Shown here in pieces: positions 1-5,002 of a stretch of 7,746 bases of DNA (position 1 is its first letter; the number at the start of each line of letters is the position of its first letter). Source of the DNA: an uncultured Oscillospiraceae bacterium (GTDB taxonomy: Bacteria; Bacillota; Clostridia; Oscillospirales; Acutalibacteraceae); NCBI GenBank assembly GCA_910588415.1, contig CAJUPK010000120.1, positions 1 to 7,746 of the forward strand, in the 5' to 3' direction. The notes beneath the pieces were generated by a model that had not been told where the DNA came from, made no database searches, and was given only the letters and a program-made list of their open reading frames with translations. Position numbers and translations under genes: made by a program.

Positions 1-165
1 TGGGCTTCGCCCAAGTCACGGAGTTTCCCTCGACCGCGAAGCGGTCGCCTTTCCTTCGGAAAGTACCGGAAAACTCCTACCTGGGCGGCTTTTTGGTAGT
101 TGAGCGATAGCAGGTTGTGGCCCCCTATTGGTTGGATGATGGCCAAGAAAGGGGTCAAGGGGAAC
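1..165 (-). repeat. Intergenic repeat module A, copy 1 (inverted, cut by window start)
   Basis: Read on the minus strand, this stretch matches 1956-2119 closely along its whole length and 1779-1949 more loosely. It contains an outer stem (20-29 with 68-77) enclosing two hairpins, 31-47 (7-bp stem, 3-base loop) and 49-63 (6-bp stem, 3-base loop), plus a third hairpin at 1-13 that continues outside the window. Positions 157-176 add a 9-bp inverted repeat with a 2-base centre. I see no credible gene here; the short reading frames lack family resemblance and arise from the repeat. Such modules recur between genes in related gut Clostridia, as far as I recall. Confidence 0.8.
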
Positions 166-183
166 TGGTTCCCCTTGCGTGGT

Positions 184-370
184 GTGGAGCGGCGCTCCAC
201 GGCCTTGCGCGATAGCGCCAGAAACGTCGTCAGACAAAGTTAGCCATTTTCAAAGAAAATGGCTAAAAAAGCTGACGCGTGTCGATGGCCTTCGGACGCA
301 CAGGGCGCGTCCTCCGGCAAGACCTTGGAGGCTTTGCCTCCAAACCTAGAGTTATGCAGCGCATAACTCT
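184..370. repeat. Cluster of perfect short hairpins, no gene
   Basis: Four perfect hairpins stand in a row: 184-200 (7-bp stem, loop GGC), 240-266 (12-bp stem, loop AAA), 325-343 (8-bp stem, loop TTT) and 348-370 (10-bp stem, loop AGC). The second is enclosed by a further 6-bp pairing, CGTCAG with CTGACG. The hairpin at 325-343 lies in a context, GGCAAGACC before and ACC after, that is repeated at 1738-1765 with a different but still paired stem. They lie downstream of the minus-strand regulator gene and could end its transcript, but none is followed by a clear T-run in that direction. Confidence 0.7.
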
Positions 371-392
371 TCCACTTCTTGAAAAGGTGGAC

Positions 393-471
393 GAAACTTT
401 TTCCTTTGCTCCTGTTGGCGTGCTGTCAAGTTTTTTGCTGTTTCAGTAATTTTCTCCCCACCTCTGCCAGG
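393..471. repeat. Repeat B, copy 1 (overlaps the 3' end of the WYL gene)
   Basis: These 79 bases match 2161-2239 in the same orientation with about three differences; the part 423-471 is identical to 2191-2239 over 49 bases. The copy supplies the stop codon and roughly the last 15 codons of the WYL regulator on the minus strand. Confidence 0.85.
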
Positions 472-1319
472 GCGGTTTTCAGCTCCTCCGGGCCCAGTAC
501 CTGGGCGTCCCCCCGGAAGGAGAGGCAGAAATCCACCGCGCTGTCCAGGTAGGTGAAGCCTGTGGAGAACCGGCACCAGCCCTCTGGCTGCAGGGTAAAG
601 GAGCCCTCGCCGTACTCCTCCACCAGCCGCCACTTGTATGCAGGGGGCACCAGCAGCTCCACCCGGAACTGTTCCGGAAACACCCGCTGGTCAGACAGGT
701 CCGGCCAGGGAGCCTCCCCCTTGGGGAAGCTCTCCCCCAGGGCCAGCCGGGCCATGCGGTCCAGCTTAAACAGACGGTAGTCCTGCCGCTGCCTGCACCA
801 GGCCCACAGGTACCAGGCCCCCCACTGGTACACAACATGGCAGGGTTCGGCCACCCGGTCGGTTTCCCCGGAGGGGGCGTAGTAGTGAAACAGGACCACC
901 CGGCCTGCCCCCATGGCCTGCTGCAGCAGCTCGATCTTCTCGGAGAGAGGGCCCTTGTGCCAGGCTGCCAGGTCGATGAGCATGTCCCCCTCCTGGGCCC
1001 CGGGCCCGGCCAGCTTTTCCATCAGCTGGACATACCGGTGGGTGCCGCTGACGCTGTCTAAACTGCGCAGCCCCGCCAGAATGGCCTGCAGCTCGCCAGA
1101 GGTGAGCAGGGCCCGGTCCACCCGGCCGCCCGCCAAAAGGGACACCCTGCCTCCCGCGCCCTGGCGGGTGGCAAGGGGGATCCCCGCCCGGCACAGGGCG
1201 TCAATATCCCGGCTGACCGTGCGGCGGGATACCTCGAAGGTCTCTGCCAAATAGGGCATGGTCACAGTCTCCCGCTGCAGAAGAATGGAGAGAATACCAA
1301 TAAGCCGGTCCAGCTTCAT
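426..1319 (-). CDS. WYL-domain HTH transcriptional regulator (YafY/DeoR-like)
   Basis: A 297-residue regulator expected to bind DNA through an N-terminal winged helix-turn-helix and to sense a ligand, often a nucleotide or nucleic acid, through a WYL domain. Residues 1-60 form the HTH, with the typical LAETFEVSRRTVSRDID segment at about 24-40. The WYL signature is seen in the middle, where WYLWAWCRQRQDYRLFKLDRM reads as WYL followed by the basic RLFKLDR strand. Length fits the family (about 300). The ATG at 1319 is chosen over the in-frame start at 1334 because GGGAGG lies 8 bases upstream of it. The gene stands alone, between repeat tracts, so no target operon can be named. I see no convincing promoter in 1320-1500. 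The last ~15 residues (LAEVGRKLLKQQKT) are encoded by a copy of repeat B, so the C-terminus is probably not ancestral. Family call is firm; target and ligand unknown. Confidence 0.93.
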   Translation of the reverse strand: MKLDRLIGILSILLQRETVTMPYLAETFEVSRRTVSRDIDALCRAGIPLATRQGAGGRVSLLAGGRVDRALLTSGELQAILAGLRSLDSVSGTHRYVQLMEKLAGPGAQEGDMLIDLAAWHKGPLSEKIELLQQAMGAGRVVLFHYYAPSGETDRVAEPCHVVYQWGAWYLWAWCRQRQDYRLFKLDRMARLALGESFPKGEAPWPDLSDQRVFPEQFRVELLVPPAYKWRLVEEYGEGSFTLQPEGWCRFSTGFTYLDSAVDFCLSFRGDAQVLGPEELKTALAEVGRKLLKQQKT

Positions 1320-1503
1320 AGAGCCGCCTCCCAAGATGCGTGGCAGCAGGCGGGGCAGGGGGGCGAAAAGCCCTTGCCGCCGCGGGATCTGCCGCGGGAT
1401 TTTCGATATTTTAAAGGGGGAATCCGGAAGAGAGATCCCCGCACAGGGCTATCCTGAGCCATATGGAATATCTTAGTCCGGGTTGTGTACAGTTTGACCA
1501 CTA
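1320..1503. other. Upstream region of the WYL gene, no gene seen
   Basis: This gap carries the ribosome binding site of the WYL gene and, farther out, a tandem CCGCGGGAT duplication (about 1380-1400) and a GGGC-GAAA-GCCC type hairpin near 1361-1373. A stretch TTTTAAAG near 1402 could contain a minus-strand -10 element, but no matching -35 is evident. Reading frames across it have no family resemblance. Confidence 0.5.
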
Positions 1504-1763
1504 ACGGGAGTTTCCCTCGTACTTTTGCGCAGCAAAAGCGAGCGCTTCGACTTGCCGCAGGCAATGTCAAAAAGCCACTCCGTGACTTGGGCGAAGCCCA
1601 ACGTCAAAGTCCGCTATTGGGCACCTTGTGCCCAAGGCGCTGCTCTGCTAGGCGGCGCTCCCTTTGTGGTCTACGGGGCACTGTGCGTGGTGTAAAGCCT
1701 TTTGCTTCCCCACCCTCTTACGCGCCGCCTGGTAAGGGCAAGACCTTGGGGCTTTGCCCCAAA
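1504..1763. repeat. Partial module A and further hairpins, no gene
   Basis: The start resembles the 3' half of module A. Perfect hairpins occur at 1522-1538 (7-bp stem, loop GCA), 1552-1564 (5 bp, loop GCA), 1587-1601 (6 bp, loop GAA), 1617-1635 (8 bp, loop CTT) and 1746-1762 (7 bp, loop TTT). The second and third are flanked by an extra GAC/GTC or TGAC/GTCA pairing with a one-base bulge on the 3' side. Reading frames here are by-products of the repeats. Confidence 0.75.
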
Positions 1764-1778
1764 CCCCACCAGGGGCCT

Positions 1779-1949
1779 AACTCCCCTGGACCGCGTATTT
1801 GGCCATCACCCAGCTACCATAGAACCACAACCTGCTACCGCCCAACTACCCCAGAGCCGCCTGGGTAGGAGTTTTGCCCGCATTTCCCAAAGGGAAACAA
1901 GCGCTTCGCGCGCAGGGGCGAAACTACGTGACTTGGCCCGAAGGGCCAA
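1779..1949 (+). repeat. Intergenic repeat module A, copy 2
   Basis: This divergent copy shares the blocks GGCCATCA, CCACAACCTGCT, CAACTACCCCAGAGCC and GTAGGAGTTTT with copies 1 and 3. The outer stem pairs 1870-1879 with 1916-1925 (one T-G wobble). It encloses hairpins at 1883-1897 (6 bp, loop AAA) and 1901-1911 (4 bp, loop TTC), and is followed by 1933-1949 (7 bp, loop GAA) with the flanking TGAC/GTCA pairing. Stem bases differ from copy 3 but still pair. Confidence 0.75.
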
Positions 1950-1955
1950 TGTCAA

Positions 1956-2148
1956 GTTCCCCTTGACCCCTTTCTGGGCCATCATCCAGCCAAAAGGGAG
2001 CCACAACCTGCTGCCACCCAACTACCCCAGAGCCACCCAGGTAGGAGTTTTCCGGTACTTTCCGCAGGAAAGGCGACCGCTTCGCGGTCGAGGGAAACTC
2101 CGTGACTTGCCGCAGGCAACGTCAACGTGACTTGCCGAAGGCAATGTC
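1956..2148 (+). repeat. Intergenic repeat module A, copy 3, with a doubled terminal hairpin
   Basis: This is the closest match to the inverted copy at 1-165. The outer stem pairs 2044-2053 with 2092-2101 and encloses hairpins 2058-2072 (6 bp, loop GCA) and 2074-2090 (7 bp, loop TTC). Two tandem terminal hairpins follow, 2107-2119 (loop GCA) and 2132-2144 (loop GAA), each with a flanking TGAC/GTC(A) pairing and a one-base bulge. Confidence 0.8.
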
Positions 2149-2160
2149 GGGCGCAGGGGC

Positions 2161-2239
2161 GAAACTTTTTCCTTTGCTCCCGTTGGCCTTCTGTCAAGTT
2201 TTTTGCTGTTTCAGTAATTTTCTCCCCACCTCTGCCAGG
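2161..2239. repeat. Repeat B, copy 2
   Basis: This is the second copy of the 79-bp repeat found at 393-471, in the same orientation, here with no gene overlapping it. It ends just before an A-rich stretch that leads into the tRNA promoter. Confidence 0.85.
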
Positions 2240-2263
2240 AGAAAAGAATTTTAAAAAAAAAGC

Positions 2264-2292
2264 TTGCATTTTTCCAGGGAATGTTGTATAAT
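2264..2292 (+). promoter_or_regulatory. Promoter of tRNA-Val
   Basis: A -35 box TTGCAT (2264-2269) and a perfect -10 box TATAAT (2287-2292) are separated by 17 bases, and the tRNA begins 13 bases after the -10. An A-run at 2253-2261 lies just upstream and may act as an UP element. Confidence 0.85.
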
Positions 2293-2304
2293 AGACAAGA
2301 AATC

Positions 2305-2381
2305 GGGCGCTTAGCTCAGCTGGCTAGAGCACCTGCTTGACGTGCAGGGGGTCAGCGGTTCAAGTCCGTTAGCGCCCACCA
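2305..2381 (+). tRNA. tRNA-Val (anticodon GAC), CCA encoded
   Basis: A full cloverleaf folds: acceptor stem GGGCGCT with AGCGCCC (2371-2377), D-arm GCTC/GAGC, anticodon stem CCTGC/GCAGG with loop TTGACGT, a 5-base variable loop, and a T-arm with TTCAAGT. The anticodon GAC is at 2339-2341 and reads valine codons. The discriminator A (2378) and CCA (2379-2381) are encoded. Its 3' end lies 62 bases from the end of a phage integrase gene, so it is the probable integration site of the prophage. Confidence 0.96.
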
Positions 2382-2383
2382 TG

Positions 2384-2418
2384 AAAACCCTAGAAGCTAT
2401 GCGGCTTCCGGGGTTTTT
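2384..2418 (+). terminator. Rho-independent terminator of tRNA-Val
   Basis: AAAACCCT (2384-2391) pairs with GGGGTTTT (2410-2417) and GAAGC (2393-2397) with GCTTC (2404-2408), with one A/C mismatch between them and a 6-base loop. A T-run follows the stem directly. Confidence 0.85.
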
Positions 2419-2443
2419 GCTTTGTGTGGTCAGGTGGGGCCAA

Positions 2444-3547
2444 TCATGGGTTGACTACCTTTTGACTACTTTCTGAAAAATGGTCCCTGGCCTGACTACC
2501 CTCCTGACTACCGCCAGAGAGGTATCGCTCCAACTGGATCAGGGAGGCGGAGGCATCCTCCTTCTCCATGTGGGTGTATATGTTGGCGGTCATTTGGATG
2601 GTTGCATGGCCCATCAGGTACTGGGCAGTTTTCAGATCAATACCCGCCCGGTAGAGGTTGCTGCAATAGCTGTGCCGCAGCTGATGAGGCCGCACCTCGC
2701 AAGGTGCGGCTCGTTTGACCTTATCCCACATCCGGCGGAACCCGATGCGGGTCATTACTTCCCCATCGGCGCAAGCGATGACATAAAGGCTTACTCGGGG
2801 CACAGCTGCCAGCAAGTCCAGCAGGCGCTGGGGGACAGGGAGGGTGCGGTGGGCGGATTTGCTTTTCAGCTCCTGAATGGGATCCGGCTGATTGTTCAGG
2901 AACGTGACCGCCCGGTTCACCGTCAGCTTGTCCCCCTGTATGTCGCCCCACTGCAGCCCCAGAGCCTCCTCCCGCCGCAGTCCGCAGTAAAGGCACAGCC
3001 CCACAAAGCACCGGGCGCGGGGGTCGGCGCTTTCCAGCGCGGCCATAAGCGCCTCCTGTTCTTCCAGCGTGAGGTACTCCTTCTTCTTGGGCCGGGCATG
3101 GGGTGTGATTTTTATGCCCTCGGTGGGGTCCCCCTGCATAAGCCCGTTCTGCCGGGCCGTGGTGAACAGCTGCCGCATAGTGACAAGCACCTTTCCCTGG
3201 AGGGATTCTGATTGGTCTGCTACGGCCTGCATCACCTGCCGGACGTGGACAGGCCTCACCTCCTGCAGCTTGCGCGTGGCGATGAAGGGCAGGATGTGGT
3301 TGTTATAGGCGTTGCGGTATGCGTTCTGGGTGTTATTCCGCAGGCCGCTCTTGTATGTAACAAACCACGTCTTGGCCCACTCATCTACCGTGGTGGTGTC
3401 CCCCACCACCAGACCCTGCCGGTCCTGGTCCCGGAGCTGATCGGCGGCCTGGTTTACCTCGGCGATGGTGCGGCCATAGACAAGCCGCTGCCGACCGTCC
3501 GATAGGGTGACTTTTTTCTGATAGCGTCCGTCCTTTCGTTTTTTCAT
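2444..3547 (-). CDS. int: Phage tyrosine integrase (site-specific recombinase)
   Basis: This enzyme catalyses integration and excision of the prophage by strand exchange through a 3'-phosphotyrosine. The 367-residue product has an N-terminal arm-binding segment (MKKRKDGRYQKK), a SAM-like core-binding domain (about 50-145) and a C-terminal catalytic domain. Counted from this start, the catalytic set is complete: Arg191 (in CGLRREE), a Lys in KSKSAHR near 230, His288 and Arg291 (HQLRH), His314 (GH) and Tyr324 (IYTH). The ATG at 3547 is preferred over an in-frame TTG at 3571: the product then starts like relatives, and AAAGGA lies about 12 bases upstream, although that spacing is long. The gene faces the tRNA-Val 3' end, the usual layout at an attachment site. 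Four TGACTAC heptamers lie inside its last 70 bases. No clear promoter of its own is visible, so it may be read through from the repressor-ImmA operon. Confidence 0.95.
   Translation of the reverse strand: MKKRKDGRYQKKVTLSDGRQRLVYGRTIAEVNQAADQLRDQDRQGLVVGDTTTVDEWAKTWFVTYKSGLRNNTQNAYRNAYNNHILPFIATRKLQEVRPVHVRQVMQAVADQSESLQGKVLVTMRQLFTTARQNGLMQGDPTEGIKITPHARPKKKEYLTLEEQEALMAALESADPRARCFVGLCLYCGLRREEALGLQWGDIQGDKLTVNRAVTFLNNQPDPIQELKSKSAHRTLPVPQRLLDLLAAVPRVSLYVIACADGEVMTRIGFRRMWDKVKRAAPCEVRPHQLRHSYCSNLYRAGIDLKTAQYLMGHATIQMTANIYTHMEKEDASASLIQLERYLSGGSQEGSQARDHFSESSQKVVNP
2452..2511. repeat. Four TGACTAC direct repeats at the integrase 3' end
   Basis: TGACTAC occurs at 2452-2458, 2463-2469, 2493-2499 and 2505-2511, as two pairs with spacings of 11 and 12 bases. 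The position, between the integrase coding end and the likely attachment site, suits arm-type binding sites for integrase, though the bases also encode its C-terminal tail. Confidence 0.5.
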
Positions 3548-3590
3548 AATAAAAAACCGTCCTTTCCGCAAAAGGAAAATACGTTCCCTC

Positions 3591-3619
3591 TTGCATTTAA
3601 GGGCGGGATGGGGTACAAT
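3591..3619 (+). promoter_or_regulatory. Promoter reading away from integrase (putative small RNA)
   Basis: TTGCAT (3591-3596) and TACAAT (3614-3619) are separated by exactly 17 bases. No plus-strand gene follows before 4787, while a strong terminator starts 44 bases after the -10. Confidence 0.6.
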
Positions 3620-3625
3620 ATCGTT

Positions 3626-3700
3626 GTCGAGGCGATGTGTGCCCTACCCGGCCTCATTGCTTGCCGCTTTTGGTGTTCCAGCACCGAAAGCGGCTTTTTT
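3626..3700 (+). ncRNA. Putative ~75-nt small RNA between integrase and ImmA genes
   Basis: The predicted start lies 7 bases after the -10 box. The transcript would contain a 5' stem GAGGC (3629-3633) with GCCTC (3651-3655) closing a 17-base C-rich loop (centred on CCCTACCC), a 7-base linker, and the terminator hairpin. I see no ribosome binding site with a start codon in it. Integrase-adjacent structured RNAs are known from other phages (for example the Lacto-int motif of Lactobacillales), but I do not recognise this one. The C-rich loop could pair with G-rich ribosome binding sites; that is inference only. Confidence 0.5.
3663..3700 (+). terminator. Strong Rho-independent terminator (plus strand)
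   Basis: GCCGCTTT (3663-3670) pairs with AAAGCGGC (3687-3694), followed by one T-G wobble, and GGTG (3672-3675) pairs with CACC (3682-3685), with a 6-base loop. Six Ts (3695-3700) follow and abut the stop codon of the opposite ImmA gene. Read on the minus strand the stem has no T-run, so it should act only on plus-strand transcripts. Confidence 0.8.
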
Positions 3701-4133
3701 ATTGTCCAAAATACCTGTCAACGTCTAGGTTTCCAAACTTATAAAGACAAATCGCCTTTTTCATCATTTCCTCGCTGACATTGAAGTAGTCAGCCAACTG
3801 CCATACTTCGGTGTTTCCCTCGGACACAGCCTCATTCAAAGCATCCTCGCCTATCAGTTCTTCAATAGCCCATTTGTCCGCCCGGTTTTCATGCTTCTGT
3901 CGGACATCTAAGCCCGAATATCGGTTGTAGAAGCCGCCGGTCACACAGTGCCCCAACTCATGGGCCAGCTTCATTTTTTCATCTTGAGACGAAGAAAGCC
4001 GGAATGGGTCGATAGCGATAAAGCACTCTTCACCTTCCTGAATCGATATGGACTCCCGCGCCCCGAGCTGAAAGCAGTCAACAGTAACGCCTTGCTCTTC
4101 GGCAAGCCGGTAAAGACCCATCAGATCAGTCAT
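3699..4133 (-). CDS. immA: ImmA/IrrE-family zinc metallopeptidase
   Basis: In phages and ICEs of Firmicutes, ImmA cleaves the partner repressor (ImmR) after a host signal such as DNA damage, releasing lytic or excision genes. The 144-residue product carries the zinc motif HELGH at 58-62 and a downstream glutamate in ENRADKWA (Glu82) as the likely third ligand; both lie where the family has them. The ATG at 4133 is chosen over an in-frame GTG at 4151 because AAAGGA and AAGGG lie just upstream and because it gives the common ATGACTGA overlap of 8 bases with the repressor stop. The gene is the second of a minus-strand operon behind the XRE repressor. Base composition is more AT-rich than the integrase or terminase, as often for immunity modules. 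Substrate specificity towards the neighbouring repressor is inferred from pairing. Confidence 0.92.
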   Translation of the reverse strand: MTDLMGLYRLAEEQGVTVDCFQLGARESISIQEGEECFIAIDPFRLSSSQDEKMKLAHELGHCVTGGFYNRYSGLDVRQKHENRADKWAIEELIGEDALNEAVSEGNTEVWQLADYFNVSEEMMKKAICLYKFGNLDVDRYFGQ

Positions 4134-4632
4134 CCCTTCGCTTCCTTTCACGGATGAAAGCGGCGTACCGCTTTACATCTTCCAAATCATCTTCAGTGAT
4201 ATCACTGGTATCGCCCCAGAGGGCAAACATAATTGATTCATCCGATATTTTAGGTTCGCCCAAAAAGGCGGGCCTTTTTTCATTTAACGCCTCGTTGGCA
4301 ACTGATTCTTGATAAGCAAGGTGACGTTTGATAATTTCTTTTTCGGAAAGCCCTTCTTCCTGGTAGTAGTGTAGCTGCTCAAGCGGAATATCATCAAGCA
4401 ACTGTTTCGGATCGTTTTCATAATCGTAAGGGTCATCTGTTCGGCCTAGCAAGTAATCAACTGTAGTTTCAAAATAATCAGCAAGTCTTTGCAACTGTTC
4501 AAGGGTACGAGGCTCTCGTGCACCACTTTCCCACATACCAACTGTCGCAGGTGATACACCAAAATCGGCAGCAAACTCTCTCTGGTTCATCTTTTTTTCT
4601 TCCCGCAGTTTTTTAAGGCGTATCCTAAACAT
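4126..4632 (-). CDS. XRE-family prophage repressor (ImmR-like)
   Basis: A 168-residue protein with an N-terminal Cro/CI helix-turn-helix at about 4-60 (MNQREFAADFGVSPATVGMW is the core) followed by the phage-repressor tail YLLGRTDDP. The C-terminal part is acidic and helical and ends in ITEDDLEDVKRYAAFIRERK, a common end in such repressors. It has no LexA/CI self-cleavage domain, which fits inactivation by the ImmA peptidase encoded directly downstream. It is expected to hold the plus-strand early promoter silent and perhaps control its own. The ATG at 4632 is preceded by AGGAGG at 9 bases; a GTG one codon earlier is also possible. It is divergent from the Cro-like gene across a region with two promoters. 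Confidence 0.92.
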   Translation of the reverse strand: MFRIRLKKLREEKKMNQREFAADFGVSPATVGMWESGAREPRTLEQLQRLADYFETTVDYLLGRTDDPYDYENDPKQLLDDIPLEQLHYYQEEGLSEKEIIKRHLAYQESVANEALNEKRPAFLGEPKISDESIMFALWGDTSDITEDDLEDVKRYAAFIRERKRRDD

Positions 4633-4654
4633 CACTCAATTCCTCCTTTCCTAT

Positions 4655-4683
4655 ATTTAATCACGATTTGTGAACAAAAGCAA
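4655..4683 (-). promoter_or_regulatory. Repressor promoter (minus strand)
   Basis: On the minus strand, TTGCTT (4683-4678) and TTAAAT (4660-4655) are separated by 17 bases. The near-palindrome TTTGTGAACAAA (4667-4678) fills much of the spacer, a good place for an operator. The -10 is a 4/6 match, so this is weaker than the opposing promoter. Confidence 0.55.
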
Positions 4684-4696
4684 GAGTAAAAAAAGA

Positions 4697-4764
4697 AATT
4701 GCAAAATGCTCACTTTTTGTGTTGACAATTTGCAATTCGTGTGCTATAATGCTCACGTAACGTG
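4697..4764. promoter_or_regulatory. Candidate operator region of the lysogeny switch
   Basis: Several symmetrical elements overlap the plus-strand promoter: a 9-bp direct repeat AATGCTCAC at 4705-4713 and 4748-4756, an inverted pair AATTGCAAA (4697-4705) and TTTGCAATT (4729-4737), and a perfect palindrome CACGT-A-ACGTG (4754-4764) over the likely start point. Which ones the repressor or the Cro-like protein binds cannot be told from sequence. Confidence 0.45.
4722..4750 (+). promoter_or_regulatory. Early promoter of the Cro-like gene
   Basis: A consensus promoter: TTGACA (4722-4727), 17-base spacer, TATAAT (4745-4750). It drives the plus-strand genes and must be strongly repressed in a lysogen. 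Confidence 0.9.
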
Positions 4765-4786
4765 TTCAAGAGAAAGAGGTGATAAA

Positions 4787-4987
4787 ATGCAGACTGCTTT
4801 CCGCATTCGGGAATTACGACGAGCAGCCCATATGACCCAGCAAGAATTGGCACAACAGTTAGGCTATAAGTCGGCTTCCGCGATAACGATGTGGGAAACC
4901 GGAGAGCGTAAGCCGCCGAGTAATCTCTTGCCGCAATTAGCGAAAGTGCTTAATTGTGAAGTGAGTGACCTATTCCATAACTGTTAG
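4787..4987 (+). CDS. Cro-like XRE-family DNA-binding protein
   Basis: A 66-residue protein that is almost entirely one Cro/CI helix-turn-helix (core MTQQELAQQLGYKSASAITMW at about 16-36, followed by ERKPPSNLLPQLAKVLN). Its size and position, first gene of the plus-strand operon and divergent from the repressor, fit a Cro-type regulator that counters the lysogenic repressor. The ATG at 4787 has GAGGTG 5 bases upstream. A longer reading frame from 4670 would run across the promoter and is rejected. The next gene starts 15 bases after the stop. It appears intact. Confidence 0.9.
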   Translation: MQTAFRIRELRRAAHMTQQELAQQLGYKSASAITMWETGERKPPSNLLPQLAKVLNCEVSDLFHNC

Positions 4988-5002
4988 AAAGGAGCAAACA
5001 AA

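Noticed and set aside
16..237. 73-residue open frame on the minus strand
   Set aside because: It lies within module A copy 1; similar frames arise in the other copies (for example 1702-2130 and 1806-2021) because the repeat is shared. No ribosome binding site or family resemblance.
352..633. 93-residue minus-strand frame containing EKITETAKNLT
   Set aside because: It overlaps the WYL gene in another frame and ends in repeat B; the same peptide appears from copy 2 at 1982-2269, so the resemblance is of DNA repeats, not proteins.
1504..2148. CRISPR array
   Set aside because: Repeats vary in stem sequence and spacing, there are no unique spacers of constant length and no cas genes.
1504..2148. 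Integron attC sites
   Set aside because: Hairpins are much shorter than attC, the GTTRRRY core sites are absent, and there are no cassettes or integron integrase; the integrase at 2444-3547 is of phage type.
2480..3211. 243-residue plus-strand frame
   Set aside because: It is the antisense of the integrase catalytic domain, whose active-site residues are all intact on the minus strand.
4670..4786. N-terminal extension of the Cro-like protein
   Set aside because: It would begin upstream of the consensus promoter and encode operator DNA; the ATG at 4787 has the ribosome binding site.
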